DNA from: Roseburia sp. AF12-17LB
GTDB taxonomy: Bacteria > Bacillota > Clostridia > Lachnospirales > Lachnospiraceae
DNA: 56,158 nt
NCBI RefSeq assembly: GCF_003479605.1
Contig: NZ_QUHR01000013.1
Coordinates: 5,269 to 61,426, forward strand
Reading direction: 5' to 3'
Shown here: one piece after another, positions 23,323 through 32,914 of the stretch
Numbering within the stretch: position 1 is the stretch's first letter
Layout of the letters: every line of letters begins with the position of its first letter
The notes under the pieces: generated by a model
Seen by the model: only the letters and a program-made list of their open reading frames with translations
Told to the model about the DNA's origin: nothing
Database searches by the model: none
Made by a program: the position numbers and the translations under genes

Positions 23323-25020
23323 CTATAACCAGATTTCATCCTTGAAAATAATCTTACGATATGTTTCAAAATGCAGCCACTTATTGAAGAAGTCACTGGA
23401 TGGTTTTTCACCTGCTGCAGCCAGATCGTCTAAGAATGCCTGTGCATCCTGTGCAGATGTAATGGCAACGGCAAAGCCTCTTCCGTTGATAACCGGAACA
23501 TTGCTGTACTGGTATTCTGCCAGCGGTGCAATCTTTTCTACCTTGCGTCCACGAACCTGTACAAAGATTCTTTCTCTTAAGATGACAATATCGAAGTCAT
23601 CCGGATACTGATAGCTCTCTCCGCTTACCGGAATTTCATCTCCAATGGTATAGGTCTTCTGAACCGGACGTACCTTGGCAATCGTCATACTCTCAAGGTT
23701 ATAATAGAACTCTTCGAAAATGTCTCCATTTCCCTTAAGGCTTCCATATACGAAAGCTGCTTTTAAATCCTTGCTCTCATCTACGGCAGCATCTTCTACT
23801 ACACCGCAGGCAGAAGTCATATTGGAAATACGGTCAATCAGAATCAGCTCTCCTAAAGTCTTATGCTTTTTGAATTCATCGATGACAACCGGCTCCTGCA
23901 AATCAAGGTCACAGACTGCAATCTCATTTTTCTTAAGCTGTCCTGCCGGAATAAATTCACCGGTATTTACATCAATCTTATACTGAATGTTCTTTAAGAT
24001 ACCAGGAATCTGCTTGGTTCCAAGTTTTACCAGATAATCGGTTCCCGGTGTCAGCTCCTCATCATCCATCCAGAGAATGGTTGCTGTAAAGGATTTGCTG
24101 ATTGGCAGGTTATTGCCGGATGCAATGACACAGCCTCTGGATACGTCTACTTCTTTATCAAGCTGCAGTGTAACCGGCTGTCCCATAAAGGCACTCTGGC
24201 TGTCTTTATCTCCTACTAAAATGCTCTTGATATGCGCACGCTCATTGCTTGGCAGGGTAACGATTTCGTCTCCGACTTTTACTTCACCGGATTCAATCTG
24301 TCCCTGGAATCCACGGAAAGTATGGTCCGGACGGCACACTCTCTGTACCGGCATATAGAAGCCCTCTTCCTGCTTCTTCTCTGTTACATCTACTTTTTCA
24401 AGGTATGGAAGCAATGCCTCTCCCTTGTACCAGCTAATTTTATCGGATTTGGTTGTTACATTATCACCTTCTGTTGCAGAAACCGGAATAATGTAAATGC
24501 TCTCTAACTTCAGTTCGTCTGCTAATTCTTTAATCTGTGCTTCGATTTCTTTGAAACGCTCTTCGCTGTAGTCTACCAGATCCATTTTGTTTACTGCAAA
24601 TACAAAGAACTTGATTCCCATTAATGCACAGATTCTGGCATGTCTTCTGGTCTGTACCAGTACCCCTTGTTTTGCATCAATTAAGATAACTGCAAGGTCT
24701 GCAAAGGATGCACCAACCGCCATGTTTCTGGTGTACTCTTCATGACCCGGTGTATCTGCTACGATAAAGCTTCTGTTGTCTGTTGTAAAATAACGGTATG
24801 CTACGTCAATGGTAATACCCTGCTCACGCTCTGCCATCAGTCCGTCCAACAGAAGAGAATAGTCAATTGCTCCACCGCGGCTTCCTACTTTGGAATCTAA
24901 TTCCAGTGCTTTTTCCTGGTCTGTATACAAAAGCTTTGCATCATAAAGAATGTGTCCAATCAAAGTGGACTTTCCGTCATCCACACTACCGCATGTAATA
25001 AATTTTAATAATCCACTCAT
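23323..25020 (-). CDS. cysN: Sulfate adenylyltransferase large subunit (GTPase) CysN
   Basis: A 565-residue GTPase started at ATG 25020 (MSGLLKFITCGSVDDGKSTL), 1 nt after the cysD stop. Motifs include the P-loop GSVDDGKST, switch DTPGHEEYTRN, NKMDL and EF-Tu-like beta-barrels. It couples GTP hydrolysis to formation of adenylylsulfate (APS) with CysD. Residues about 430-560 form an extra C-terminal region; there is no APS kinase domain, so APS goes to AprAB directly. It is the last gene of the sulfate operon. Confidence 0.93.
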   Translation of the reverse strand: MSGLLKFITCGSVDDGKSTLIGHILYDAKLLYTDQEKALELDSKVGSRGGAIDYSLLLDGLMAEREQGITIDVAYRYFTTDNRSFIVADTPGHEEYTRNMAVGASFADLAVILIDAKQGVLVQTRRHARICALMGIKFFVFAVNKMDLVDYSEERFKEIEAQIKELADELKLESIYIIPVSATEGDNVTTKSDKISWYKGEALLPYLEKVDVTEKKQEEGFYMPVQRVCRPDHTFRGFQGQIESGEVKVGDEIVTLPSNERAHIKSILVGDKDSQSAFMGQPVTLQLDKEVDVSRGCVIASGNNLPISKSFTATILWMDDEELTPGTDYLVKLGTKQIPGILKNIQYKIDVNTGEFIPAGQLKKNEIAVCDLDLQEPVVIDEFKKHKTLGELILIDRISNMTSACGVVEDAAVDESKDLKAAFVYGSLKGNGDIFEEFYYNLESMTIAKVRPVQKTYTIGDEIPVSGESYQYPDDFDIVILRERIFVQVRGRKVEKIAPLAEYQYSNVPVINGRGFAVAITSAQDAQAFLDDLAAAGEKPSSDFFNKWLHFETYRKIIFKDEIWL

Positions 25021-25021
25021 C

Positions 25022-25921
25022 TTAGAAATACCCCTCTCTCTTTCTTCTTTCCATACTGCCTGCTGCTTCGTTATCAATGACACGGGTGGTTCTCTCGGAA
25101 GATACTGCACTTAAAGTCTCATCGATAATTTCATCCAATGTAGTTGCTGTTGACTCTGTTCCTCCGGTCAAAGGATAGCATCCTAAGGTACGGAAACGTA
25201 CACTCTTGTACTGGATTTCTTCTCCCGGAAGCAGACGCATACGGTCATCATCCACCATGATAATATTTCCATCACGATATACTACCGGACGTACTGCTGC
25301 AAAATATAATGGTACAATGTCAATTTTCTCACGTTTGATATACTGCCAGATATCAGTCTCTGTCCAGTTGGAAATCGGGAATACCCGAATGCTTTCGCCT
25401 TTATTGATTTTAGCGTTGTAAAGCTTCCACATTTCCGGTCTCTGGTTCTTCGGGTCCCAGGCATGATTTTCATTACGGAAGGAGAAAATTCTTTCCTTTG
25501 CACGGGATTTTTCCTCGTCTCGTCTGCCGCCACCAAATGCTGCAGTAAATCCATATTTATTTAGTGCCTGTTTCAGTGCCTGTGTTTTCATGATGTCGGT
25601 ATATGCAGAGCCATGGTCGAATGGGTTAATGCCCTTCTTTACACCATCTTCATTGATATACTCTAACATTTCAATGCCAAGCTTCTTTGCTGTCTCATCA
25701 CGGAAGTGAATCATTTCCTTGAATTTCCATGTGGTATTTACATGCAGGAATGGAAATGGCGGCTTCTCCGGATAAAATGCTTTCATGGCAAGATGCAGCA
25801 TTACGGAGCTGTCTTTTCCAATGGAATAAAGCATAACCGGCTTCTCGCACTCTGCGGCCACCTCTCTTATGATGTAAATTGCTTCTGCTTCCAGTTCATC
25901 CAAATGTGATAATTCACCCAT
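25022..25921 (-). CDS. cysD: Sulfate adenylyltransferase small subunit CysD
   Basis: A 299-residue PP-loop adenylyltransferase with the motif [20 protein letters not shown] near 29-48 and the conserved [15 protein letters not shown] segment. It binds ATP and sulfate to make APS with CysN as the GTPase partner. It begins 33 nt after the aprB stop. ATG at 25921 has GAGGT upstream. Length and all core motifs are intact. Confidence 0.94.
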   Translation of the reverse strand: MGELSHLDELEAEAIYIIREVAAECEKPVMLYSIGKDSSVMLHLAMKAFYPEKPPFPFLHVNTTWKFKEMIHFRDETAKKLGIEMLEYINEDGVKKGINPFDHGSAYTDIMKTQALKQALNKYGFTAAFGGGRRDEEKSRAKERIFSFRNENHAWDPKNQRPEMWKLYNAKINKGESIRVFPISNWTETDIWQYIKREKIDIVPLYFAAVRPVVYRDGNIIMVDDDRMRLLPGEEIQYKSVRFRTLGCYPLTGGTESTATTLDEIIDETLSAVSSERTTRVIDNEAAGSMERRKREGYF

Positions 25922-25954
25922 ACTTACCTCTTTCTGCCACCCCGTGGCGATTTA

Positions 25955-26269
25955 TTAATATTGATTCGATTGCTTTCTGTCGATAACGATGGTCTCTACG
26001 GTGCCATCCCTTTTCTCTATCTTCCAGTCCAGATACTGTTCCCGGCTTGCAACACTCATCTTACTTCCCATGCCGCCCATATCGGCTCCCAGGTAAAGTG
26101 CTATGGCATCTGCCTTACATTCTTTAATACAGGAGCAGCAGCCCCAGCAGTCCTTCGGATAGAGCATACATGCCTTTCCGTCAGAACCCATTCCAATCAG
26201 AGTTCCCGGACAGACCTGACTGCATCTGCCGCATCCCACACATTTGCTTTGATTAATAGCTATGCTCAT
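25955..26269 (-). CDS. aprB: Adenylylsulfate reductase beta subunit AprB (ferredoxin-like)
   Basis: A 104-residue iron-sulfur protein, started at ATG 26269 (MSIAINQSKCVGCGRCSQVC) since GAGGTGAG lies upstream; a longer reading also in frame adds only three residues. Two cluster motifs, CVGCGRCSQVCP and CWGCCSCIKECKADAI, are the usual AprB pair. The C-terminal half, which wraps around AprA, is shorter than in sulfate-reducing bacteria, as expected for the assimilatory type. It carries electrons to the FAD of AprA. The gene overlaps aprA by 17 nt. Confidence 0.88.
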   Translation of the reverse strand: MSIAINQSKCVGCGRCSQVCPGTLIGMGSDGKACMLYPKDCWGCCSCIKECKADAIALYLGADMGGMGSKMSVASREQYLDWKIEKRDGTVETIVIDRKQSNQY

Positions 26270-27965
26270 AGGTCTCACCTCGCTTTACTAATTCCCGGAA
26301 GAGCACATGGATTTTACCATTTTCTTTTCTGGTATTGACATATTTTAACCACTCATCACTCTTATCCGGATAATCTAAGTTTTCTGCAAAACTGTGCCAT
26401 CGGGTTTCCTTTCTGGCTCTCAGATGATAAATCAGTGTCTCACAGACCGTCAGCCGGTTCTTAAGCTCATAGACAAACATCAGCTCATGCATATTGGAAG
26501 CTCCAAGCCCCTTCGAAAGTTCCTTTAACTTTTCGATTTTCTCTTCTGCCAGATTCAGCTGGTTTTCATTAAACTGATAATGATTACTGATTCCGCCTGC
26601 ATAGGTATCCATTACCTTCTGCATGGCTTCTTCTAATTGTTCCGTATCATATAAACCGGACTGATTTGTTAAAATCTTATCATACTCCTTCATCTTTTCT
26701 TCAAATCTGTTGTCACAGAATGCTTTTTCTTCTTCCGTCATTTCATAGCTTGCAGCCTTTTCTTTTGCAAGGTCTTCTACCATTGCCTTTGCTGCAATCT
26801 CGCCCTCGACCATGGCTCCTGTTACATATTTCTGTGGACAGCCTCCTGCCACATCTCCGGCTGCATACAGTCCGTGAATCGTAGATTCTCTTCTGGTGTC
26901 AACCCAGTAACCACTGGCGGTATGTCCACCTACCACATACGGCTCGGTTCCTTCGATTTCCACATTCTGCTCACTTGGGTTCTTTCCCTGTTCGATCCAT
27001 TTTAAGGTCTGGCTTGGTGCCATGTTAAGATAAGCTTTCTTTAAGGAATCGTCCTGCTCGGCACTGATTCCTTCTGTCCGAAGATAACATGGACCGTGTC
27101 CTAATAAATTCTCTTTTACGGTTCCATACACACGCTGTGAAGTGGTAAGTCCGTATTTTGTCTCATACACTTCACCAAGGGCATTTACCTGCTTTGCCCC
27201 CACACCCTGTGCAATGGTTCCGGTCGGTGCGATGGTATCTTTGCAACGCAGTGCAATAAAACGCATTTCAAAGGTGGTCATCTCTGCTCCCGACTCAATT
27301 CCCATGGCATAACCGGCTCCGGTATTAAATGGTGGATACCACATCTTATGTCTGGAGAATCCCGGATTGTTCGGCCGGTAAAGACCGGATGCTCCACCGG
27401 TTGCACAAAGCACTTTCTTCGCCCGGATTTCTACTGCTGTCTCATTTTCAATGGAAAATCCCACTGCACCATAAATCCTGTTCTCCTTTACCAGATAATC
27501 GGTAATTGCCACCCGGTTTAAAATCGTAACATTTGGCAGTACCTCTACTGCAGAAGCAAGTAACGGCTTGATATTCTCACCGTTGATTTTGATATTCCGG
27601 TTTCCTCTTGCCACATATTTACCATTCTCATCTTTTAAAATGACAAGACCAAGCTTCTCCATTTTCTCTGTTACACGGTTTAAGCCCTCCGACATGGTAA
27701 GAAGTAAATCCTCTCTTACGATGCCGTCTGCATCCTTTTTGGCATAATCCACATAATCTTCCGGCTTTCTGCCCTCTACGATATATGCATTAATGGCATT
27801 TACTCCGGCTGCAAGACAGCCGCTTCTTTTGATGTTGGCTTTCTCTGCAATGATAACTTTCGCATCGGACTGTTCTGCAATGGTCAGTGCTGCATAACAG
27901 CCTGCGGTTCCACCGCCAATAATTAAAATGTCTGTATCCAATATTTTTCTGTTTTTAATTTCCAT
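26253..27965 (-). CDS. aprA: Adenylylsulfate reductase alpha subunit AprA
   Basis: A 570-residue FAD enzyme of the succinate-dehydrogenase/fumarate-reductase fold. The FAD motif is IIGGGTAGCYAALTIAEQ and further FAD/active-site segments are SGCLAAGVNAINAY, GRKPEDYVDYAKKDA and GNRNIKINGE. It reduces APS to sulfite and AMP with electrons from AprB. Its operon contains uptake and ATP sulfurylase genes and no dissimilatory sulfite reductase, so the role is assimilation. It replaces the CysH-type reductase usual in many bacteria. It ends 7 nt before cysA. Confidence 0.9.
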   Translation of the reverse strand: MEIKNRKILDTDILIIGGGTAGCYAALTIAEQSDAKVIIAEKANIKRSGCLAAGVNAINAYIVEGRKPEDYVDYAKKDADGIVREDLLLTMSEGLNRVTEKMEKLGLVILKDENGKYVARGNRNIKINGENIKPLLASAVEVLPNVTILNRVAITDYLVKENRIYGAVGFSIENETAVEIRAKKVLCATGGASGLYRPNNPGFSRHKMWYPPFNTGAGYAMGIESGAEMTTFEMRFIALRCKDTIAPTGTIAQGVGAKQVNALGEVYETKYGLTTSQRVYGTVKENLLGHGPCYLRTEGISAEQDDSLKKAYLNMAPSQTLKWIEQGKNPSEQNVEIEGTEPYVVGGHTASGYWVDTRRESTIHGLYAAGDVAGGCPQKYVTGAMVEGEIAAKAMVEDLAKEKAASYEMTEEEKAFCDNRFEEKMKEYDKILTNQSGLYDTEQLEEAMQKVMDTYAGGISNHYQFNENQLNLAEEKIEKLKELSKGLGASNMHELMFVYELKNRLTVCETLIYHLRARKETRWHSFAENLDYPDKSDEWLKYVNTRKENGKIHVLFRELVKRGETYEHSY

Positions 27966-27971
27966 AGCAAC

Positions 27972-29033
27972 TTAGATGTAGAATACATCATCCTCCTGCA
28001 TTTCTTTATTTTCACAGAGATACGTCCGCTCTTTATCCAGCACATATAACCGGTAAATCAAAAGGCTTACCTTCTCTCCGATTTCAAGACTTTCTTTTTC
28101 CAATGGCCATTCACAGATTATCTCTATGCCGCCTACGTCTACCGTAACATCCAGACGGTTTCCACGGAATACGATATCCTTTACAATGCCATCCTGGGAT
28201 GCACTCATATAGCGGTCAATTTTGCCAAATTTATGTATCTTTACAAATTCCGGTCGGATGACTGCTTTCGCTGCGCCCTCGATTTTATCAAATCCATGCA
28301 GCTCTTCGTAATGTTCCACCAGGGAAGAACGTCCAATAAACTGTGCTACAAACGGAGTATCCGGTGTATTATAAATCTCTGCCGGTGTTCCAATCTGTTC
28401 GATGGTTCCGTGATTGGTAATGATAATCTCATCTGCCACCTCAACGGCTTCATCCTGGTCATGGGTTACAAAAATGCTGGTGATTCCAAGCTTTGTAACC
28501 ACACTGCGAAGCCAGAGTCTTAATTCCGAACGAACCTTGGCGTCAATTGCTGCAAACGGTTCATCCAGAAGCAGTACCTGTGGTCTTGGTGCCAATGCCC
28601 TTGCAAAAGCAACTCTCTGCCGCTGTCCGCCGGACAACTGGTTCGGATACCGCTTCTCCATACCGGAAAGTCCGGTAATCTCCAAAAGCTCCATTACCCG
28701 CTTCTTAATCTCTTTCTTTGGCACCTTCTGAAGCTCCAGTCCAAATGCCACATTGTCATATACCGTCATATAGCGGAACAATGCATAGTTCTGAAAAACA
28801 AATCCAATGCCTCGTTTGGAAGCCGGTATATCATTGACCCGCTTTCCATCGATGTAAATATCTCCGGAATTTGGCATTTCCAGTCCTGCAATCATACGAA
28901 GCAGTGTTGTCTTTCCACTGCCGGATGGTCCAAGCAGTGCCACCAGTTTTCCTTTTTCAATGCCAAAGCTGACGTGATCAGAAGCTTTAAAACTGCCATA
29001 TTGTTTGCATATATCTTTCATTTCAACATACAT
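27972..29033 (-). CDS. cysA: Sulfate ABC transporter ATPase CysA
   Basis: A 353-residue ATPase started at ATG 29033 (MYVEMKDICKQYGSFKASDH), 1 nt from the cysW stop; longer in-frame readings only translate the overlapping cysW gene. Walker A is GPSGSGKTT near 34-42, the Q-loop FVFQN, signature LSGGQRQRVAFARAL, Walker B LLLDEPFAAID and the switch His in VTHDQDEA. A C-terminal OB-like regulatory segment (about 240-353) matches CysA/PotA-type transporters. It energises sulfate import. Confidence 0.94.
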   Translation of the reverse strand: MYVEMKDICKQYGSFKASDHVSFGIEKGKLVALLGPSGSGKTTLLRMIAGLEMPNSGDIYIDGKRVNDIPASKRGIGFVFQNYALFRYMTVYDNVAFGLELQKVPKKEIKKRVMELLEITGLSGMEKRYPNQLSGGQRQRVAFARALAPRPQVLLLDEPFAAIDAKVRSELRLWLRSVVTKLGITSIFVTHDQDEAVEVADEIIITNHGTIEQIGTPAEIYNTPDTPFVAQFIGRSSLVEHYEELHGFDKIEGAAKAVIRPEFVKIHKFGKIDRYMSASQDGIVKDIVFRGNRLDVTVDVGGIEIICEWPLEKESLEIGEKVSLLIYRLYVLDKERTYLCENKEMQEDDVFYI

Positions 29034-29034
29034 A

Positions 29035-29898
29035 TCAGCGGCTCTCCCTTCTTGTTTTTGCCCGATATTCCAGAATATTTCGAAGGAATAATATAATAAC
29101 TGCCAGAATAACCAAAAGCGAGGATACTGCAAATGCTGCAGTAACGGACTGCTCTGTACCCGACATATATAATGCATCGATTTCCAGTGGAAGTGTAAAG
29201 GTCTCTCCTCTTGTCTTTGACAGAGCATTGACCGCACCGAACTCTCCCAAGGCTCTCGATGTACAAAGGATGACTCCATAGAGCAATGCCCATTTCATCT
29301 GTGGAAATGTAATCTTAAAAAAGATTTTCAGTCCGCCGGCTCCCATCAGGGCTGCTGCTTCTTCTTCGTCCTTGCCCTGAGCATTTAAAACCGGAATCAC
29401 TTCCCTTGATACATAAGGAAATGTTACAAATACCGTTGCTAAAATAACGCCCGGAATTGCAAAAGCGATTCTGATATTCGTTCCAAAAAACTGGTTAATT
29501 GCCCGGATAAATGGATAGGTCCAGCCCAGTCTTCCAAATGTCATCAAAAATGCCAGTCCCACGATAACCGGTGAAATGGAAAACGGAATATCAATCAAGG
29601 TTGCCAGCACCTGTTTTCCTCGGAAGGAAAACTTGGTTAAAAGCCATGAAACACATAATCCAAAGAATGTGTTAATCACCACCGCTGCCACTGTTGCAAT
29701 CAGAGTTACCTTTAAAGCACTCTTTACATAATCTATCCGGATGGACTGCATGTAAAAGGCAAATCCTTCTTTTAAGGAACTTGCAATGATGCAGAGCAGC
29801 GGAAGAACCAGCATCAGGAACAGGAACAGTACACTGACTGTAATCAGAATATGACGCGTACTTTTTTTTCTTTTTTCCAGTTTTTCAAGCTCGTTCAT
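29035..29898 (-). CDS. cysW: Sulfate ABC transporter permease CysW
   Basis: A 287-residue membrane protein with six or more hydrophobic segments and the permease EAA loop EEEAAALMGAGGLKIFFKITFPQ. A cytoplasmic N-terminal tail (NELEKLEKRKKSTRH) precedes the first helix. It pairs with CysT as the heterodimeric channel for sulfate or thiosulfate. It begins 12 nt after the cysT stop. Confidence 0.92.
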   Translation of the reverse strand: MNELEKLEKRKKSTRHILITVSVLFLFLMLVLPLLCIIASSLKEGFAFYMQSIRIDYVKSALKVTLIATVAAVVINTFFGLCVSWLLTKFSFRGKQVLATLIDIPFSISPVIVGLAFLMTFGRLGWTYPFIRAINQFFGTNIRIAFAIPGVILATVFVTFPYVSREVIPVLNAQGKDEEEAAALMGAGGLKIFFKITFPQMKWALLYGVILCTSRALGEFGAVNALSKTRGETFTLPLEIDALYMSGTEQSVTAAFAVSSLLVILAVIILFLRNILEYRAKTRRESR

Positions 29899-29910
29899 AC
29901 TTTTCTCCTT

Positions 29911-30759
29911 CTATAACTGATTCGTGCGTTGTGCCTGCTTCATCTGAATGATATTTACCGCAAATAAAATAAGGAATGATATGATTAACATAACCAGTGC
30001 AATTGCTGTTGCAGAGGCATAATCAATATAATTTAATTTCTGCATAATGACATAGGAAATTACCTGTGTATGCTCCTTGGCACTGTTGCCGGATATGTAG
30101 ATAACGCTTCCATATTCTCCTACCCCTCTGGCAAATGCCAGTCCAAATCCGGTTAAAATTGCCGGTTTCATCTCAGATAAGATTACTTTGAAAAATGTTT
30201 TCGAAGGCGTTGCTCCAAGGATATAAGCTGCCTCTTCATACTGTCCATCCAATTTTTCCAATATTGGCTGAACGGAACGCACGACAAATGGAATTCCCAC
30301 AAATACCAGTGCAATGACCAGTCCCACATGGGTATATGCTGCTTTTATTCCAAGGACTGCTAACGGCTTTCCGATGACTCCGGTGTCAGAATACATCTTT
30401 GATAAAGTAATACCTGCAACTGCAGTAGGCAGTGCAAATGGAAGTTCAATAAATCCATCTAAAATCCGTTTTCCCGGAAAATCATACCGGGTCAGCGTCC
30501 AGGCTAATATCACACCAAACACCACATTGATACATGCTGCTAAGAAAGAACATCCGATGCTGGTGGCAAATGCATATAATACATTTGACTTGGTCAGAAG
30601 TCCGAAAAATTCTGACAGAGATAACTTTAAGGAATATACCATTACGGATGCCAGTGGAATCAGTACAATCAGTGAAAGCATTGTAACTGTAATTCCAAGC
30701 GTTAAATGAAATCCCGGTATGACTCTGATTTTTTTATTTTTACGGAATCGTCTTTTCAT
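29911..30759 (-). CDS. cysT: Sulfate ABC transporter permease CysT (CysU)
   Basis: A 282-residue permease with about six membrane segments and the EAA loop EEAAYILGATPSKTFFKVILSE. It is basic at the N-terminus (KRRFRKNKKIRV). With CysW it forms the sulfate channel. The gene follows the binding protein gene by 14 nt and is intact. Confidence 0.92.
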   Translation of the reverse strand: MKRRFRKNKKIRVIPGFHLTLGITVTMLSLIVLIPLASVMVYSLKLSLSEFFGLLTKSNVLYAFATSIGCSFLAACINVVFGVILAWTLTRYDFPGKRILDGFIELPFALPTAVAGITLSKMYSDTGVIGKPLAVLGIKAAYTHVGLVIALVFVGIPFVVRSVQPILEKLDGQYEEAAYILGATPSKTFFKVILSEMKPAILTGFGLAFARGVGEYGSVIYISGNSAKEHTQVISYVIMQKLNYIDYASATAIALVMLIISFLILFAVNIIQMKQAQRTNQL

Positions 30760-30773
30760 ACTTGCCTCTTCTT

Positions 30774-31847
30774 CTAGTAGTTATATATCTCATCGAACCA
30801 GGCATCATCATCAAAATAATCTTTGTATGCCTGATCCCAGCCACCAAAATCATCAATACTCCAAAGTGTCATCGTCAGGTCAAAGGTATCTTCATATTCC
30901 TTTAAAATTTCCTGATTGGATGGACGGTAACCATTCTCTGCGGCGAGCCGCTGTGCATCATCTTCATATAAATAAGATAAATATGCTTCTGCCACATCTC
31001 TTGTTCCATTGAAATCTACATTATCATCTACCACTGCCACACTGGGCTGTGCTAAGATACTGACCGTCGGAGAAATCAGTTCATATTCTCCCGGATAATT
31101 CTTAAGTACTGTCATGGCTTCATTTTCCCATGCAATCAGTACATCGCCTTTTCCATTTTCCACAAAGGTGGTTGTGGAACCTCTTGCTCCGGAATCCATC
31201 ACGGAAACGTTGGCATAAAGTTCTTTTAAAAATTTCTTTTGTTCTGCTTCACTGTAACCCTTTTCCTTTGCATAGCTTAATGCTGCCAGAAAGTTCCAGC
31301 ATGCACCGCCGCTGCTCTTCGGGTCCGGCGTGATTACTTCAACACCCGGTTGAATCAAATCATCCCAGTCTTTGATATTTCTCTCATTTCCCTTTCGTAC
31401 CAGAAAGACAATGGTTGAAGTATATGGTGCGGATTGATCCGGGAACTGATCCATCCAGCCCTCATTAATCAATCCGGTATCCTCTATCAACGAAATGTCA
31501 TGTGCCAGTGCCAGTGTCACCACATCCGCATTACAACCTTCCACTACGGAACGTGCCTGCATGCCGGAGCCTCCATGAGACTGGATGACTTCCACTTTTT
31601 TTCCGGTTTCTGCTTCATAATGCTGTATGAACATTTTATTATATGCTTCATAAAACTCTCTGGTTGGGTCATAGGAAACATTGGTTATGGTAATGACATC
31701 ACTCTTTTGTCTACCACATCCACTGAGCAGCAACATCATGACTGCAAGCAAAAGTGCAGTGATGTGGTAACGATATGTAGTTTTCTTTCCCTGCTGTTTT
31801 CTGCTCTTTTGCATGTCACCCAACATTTCCTTTCTATCTCTTTTCAT
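30774..31847 (-). CDS. sbp: Sulfate-binding lipoprotein (Sbp-type)
   Basis: A 357-residue extracellular binding protein, as predicted from ATG 31847. The hydrophobic segment ITALLLAVMMLLLSGCG ends in the lipobox Cys. The mature part starts DVITITNVSYDPTREFYEAY, close to the sulfate-binding-protein motif. Later matches include SGARGSTTTFVENGKGDVLI and TRDVAEAYLSYLYEDDAQ. The first ATG lacks a good ribosome binding site and is close to the cysK stop; a start at the ATG encoding MQKSRKQQG is possible and would still keep the whole signal peptide. Confidence 0.9.
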   Translation of the reverse strand: MKRDRKEMLGDMQKSRKQQGKKTTYRYHITALLLAVMMLLLSGCGRQKSDVITITNVSYDPTREFYEAYNKMFIQHYEAETGKKVEVIQSHGGSGMQARSVVEGCNADVVTLALAHDISLIEDTGLINEGWMDQFPDQSAPYTSTIVFLVRKGNERNIKDWDDLIQPGVEVITPDPKSSGGACWNFLAALSYAKEKGYSEAEQKKFLKELYANVSVMDSGARGSTTTFVENGKGDVLIAWENEAMTVLKNYPGEYELISPTVSILAQPSVAVVDDNVDFNGTRDVAEAYLSYLYEDDAQRLAAENGYRPSNQEILKEYEDTFDLTMTLWSIDDFGGWDQAYKDYFDDDAWFDEIYNY

Positions 31848-31852
31848 TGATT

Positions 31853-32785
31853 TTATAATTCGAATAAAGAGGTGGATAAATACCGCTCTCCGCTGTCCGG
31901 CATTAAGATAACAATATTTTTATCTTTATTCTCCGGTCTGCCTGCCAGTTCTTCTGCTGCATGTAAGACTGCACCGGACGAGATTCCAATCAGGAGTCCA
32001 TCCGTCTTTGCCACTTCTCTTGTGGTATCAAATGCCACATCATTATCTACCGGAATAATCTCATCAACCAGTGACAAATCCATAACCTTCGGAATAAATC
32101 CTGCGCCAATTCCCTGTATCTTATGTGGTCCCGGTTCTTTTCCGGAAAGAACGGCGGAAGTTGCAGGTTCTACTGCCACAATCTTAATGTCTGCTTTCTT
32201 TGCCTTTAAGCCTCTTGCTGTTCCGGTCAGTGTTCCACCGGTTCCTACGGAAGCTACAAAGATGTCTATCTTCCCGTCCGTATCCCGCCAGATTTCTTCT
32301 GCGGTAGTAAGCTCATGGATTTTTGGATTGACCGGATTTTCAAACTGTTGCGGAATAAATGCATTTCCATATTCTTCTTTTAACTGGGCCGCCTTCTCAA
32401 TAGCGCCCCGCATGCCAAGCCGTCCCTGGGTCAGTACCACTTCTGCTCCCAGTGCTGTTACAATCTTTCTTCGCTCAACACTCATGGTATCCGGCATGGT
32501 TAAAATCAGATGCAGCTTCTTTGCCGCACATACAAATGCCAGCCCGATTCCGGTATTGCCACTGGTCGGTTCTATAATAACGGTCTTGTCATTAATCAGC
32601 CCGTCTTTTATTCCCTGTTCTATCATTGCTTCTGCCACACGGTCTTTTACGCTGCCCAATGGATTAAAATACTCAAGCTTTGCTAAAAGGTGTGCCGGAA
32701 GATGCTTTGCTTCTTCGTAATTTTTCAGTTCCAGTATTGGTGTATTACCAACTAATTCTGTCAGAGATTGTGCTATTTTCGCCAT
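31853..32785 (-). CDS. cysK: Cysteine synthase (O-acetylserine sulfhydrylase), copy 2
   Basis: A 310-residue PLP enzyme of the CysK type; the PLP lysine is in [11 protein letters not shown], the loop is [10 protein letters not shown] and the phosphate cup GTGGTLTG. It is the first gene of the sulfate operon, behind its own promoter at about 32819-32847, so cysteine synthesis is controlled together with sulfate uptake. It is similar to but distinct from the copy at 10450-11385, which belongs to the sulfur-transfer operon. Both appear full length and active. Confidence 0.93.
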   Translation of the reverse strand: MAKIAQSLTELVGNTPILELKNYEEAKHLPAHLLAKLEYFNPLGSVKDRVAEAMIEQGIKDGLINDKTVIIEPTSGNTGIGLAFVCAAKKLHLILTMPDTMSVERRKIVTALGAEVVLTQGRLGMRGAIEKAAQLKEEYGNAFIPQQFENPVNPKIHELTTAEEIWRDTDGKIDIFVASVGTGGTLTGTARGLKAKKADIKIVAVEPATSAVLSGKEPGPHKIQGIGAGFIPKVMDLSLVDEIIPVDNDVAFDTTREVAKTDGLLIGISSGAVLHAAEELAGRPENKDKNIVILMPDSGERYLSTSLFEL

Positions 32786-32818
32786 TTCCTTTTTTCTCCT
32801 TTCCTGTAACTATTTACC

Positions 32819-32847
32819 ATAATACCCTATAATTCATATATGGTCAA
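32819..32847 (-). promoter_or_regulatory. Promoter of the sulfate assimilation operon
   Basis: TTGACC (32842-32847) and TATTAT (32819-32824) are 17 bp apart on the minus strand. The spacer contains TATGAATTATA, which reads as the reverse complement of the element TATAATTCATA found just downstream of -10 at the metY promoter. This is a possible binding site for the same regulator. The cysK start is 33 nt downstream. Confidence 0.65.
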
Positions 32848-32868
32848 TAGGAAATGTAAGAAATTTTT

Positions 32869-32907
32869 TTCAGGACCTCGTTTTTCCGAAAAGTCCTGAA
32901 TTTTTTT
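32869..32907 (+). terminator. Hairpin with a T tract, plus-strand terminator between operons
   Basis: TTCAGGAC (32869-32876) pairs with GTCCTGAA (32893-32900) and is followed by seven T on the plus strand. On the minus strand the flanking sequence is A-rich, so it works best against plus-strand transcripts; no plus-strand gene precedes it, so it may block antisense read-through into cysK's promoter. Confidence 0.55.
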
Positions 32908-32914
32908 CTTTTTC

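Noticed and set aside
29034..29279. An 82-residue N-terminal extension of CysA
   Set aside because: It reads through the end of cysW in another frame and has no similarity to ABC ATPases.
31872..32720. Long plus-strand open frame antisense to cysK
   Set aside because: It lies exactly opposite a well-conserved enzyme gene, has no family features, and its Ser/Pro-rich composition is typical of antisense frames.
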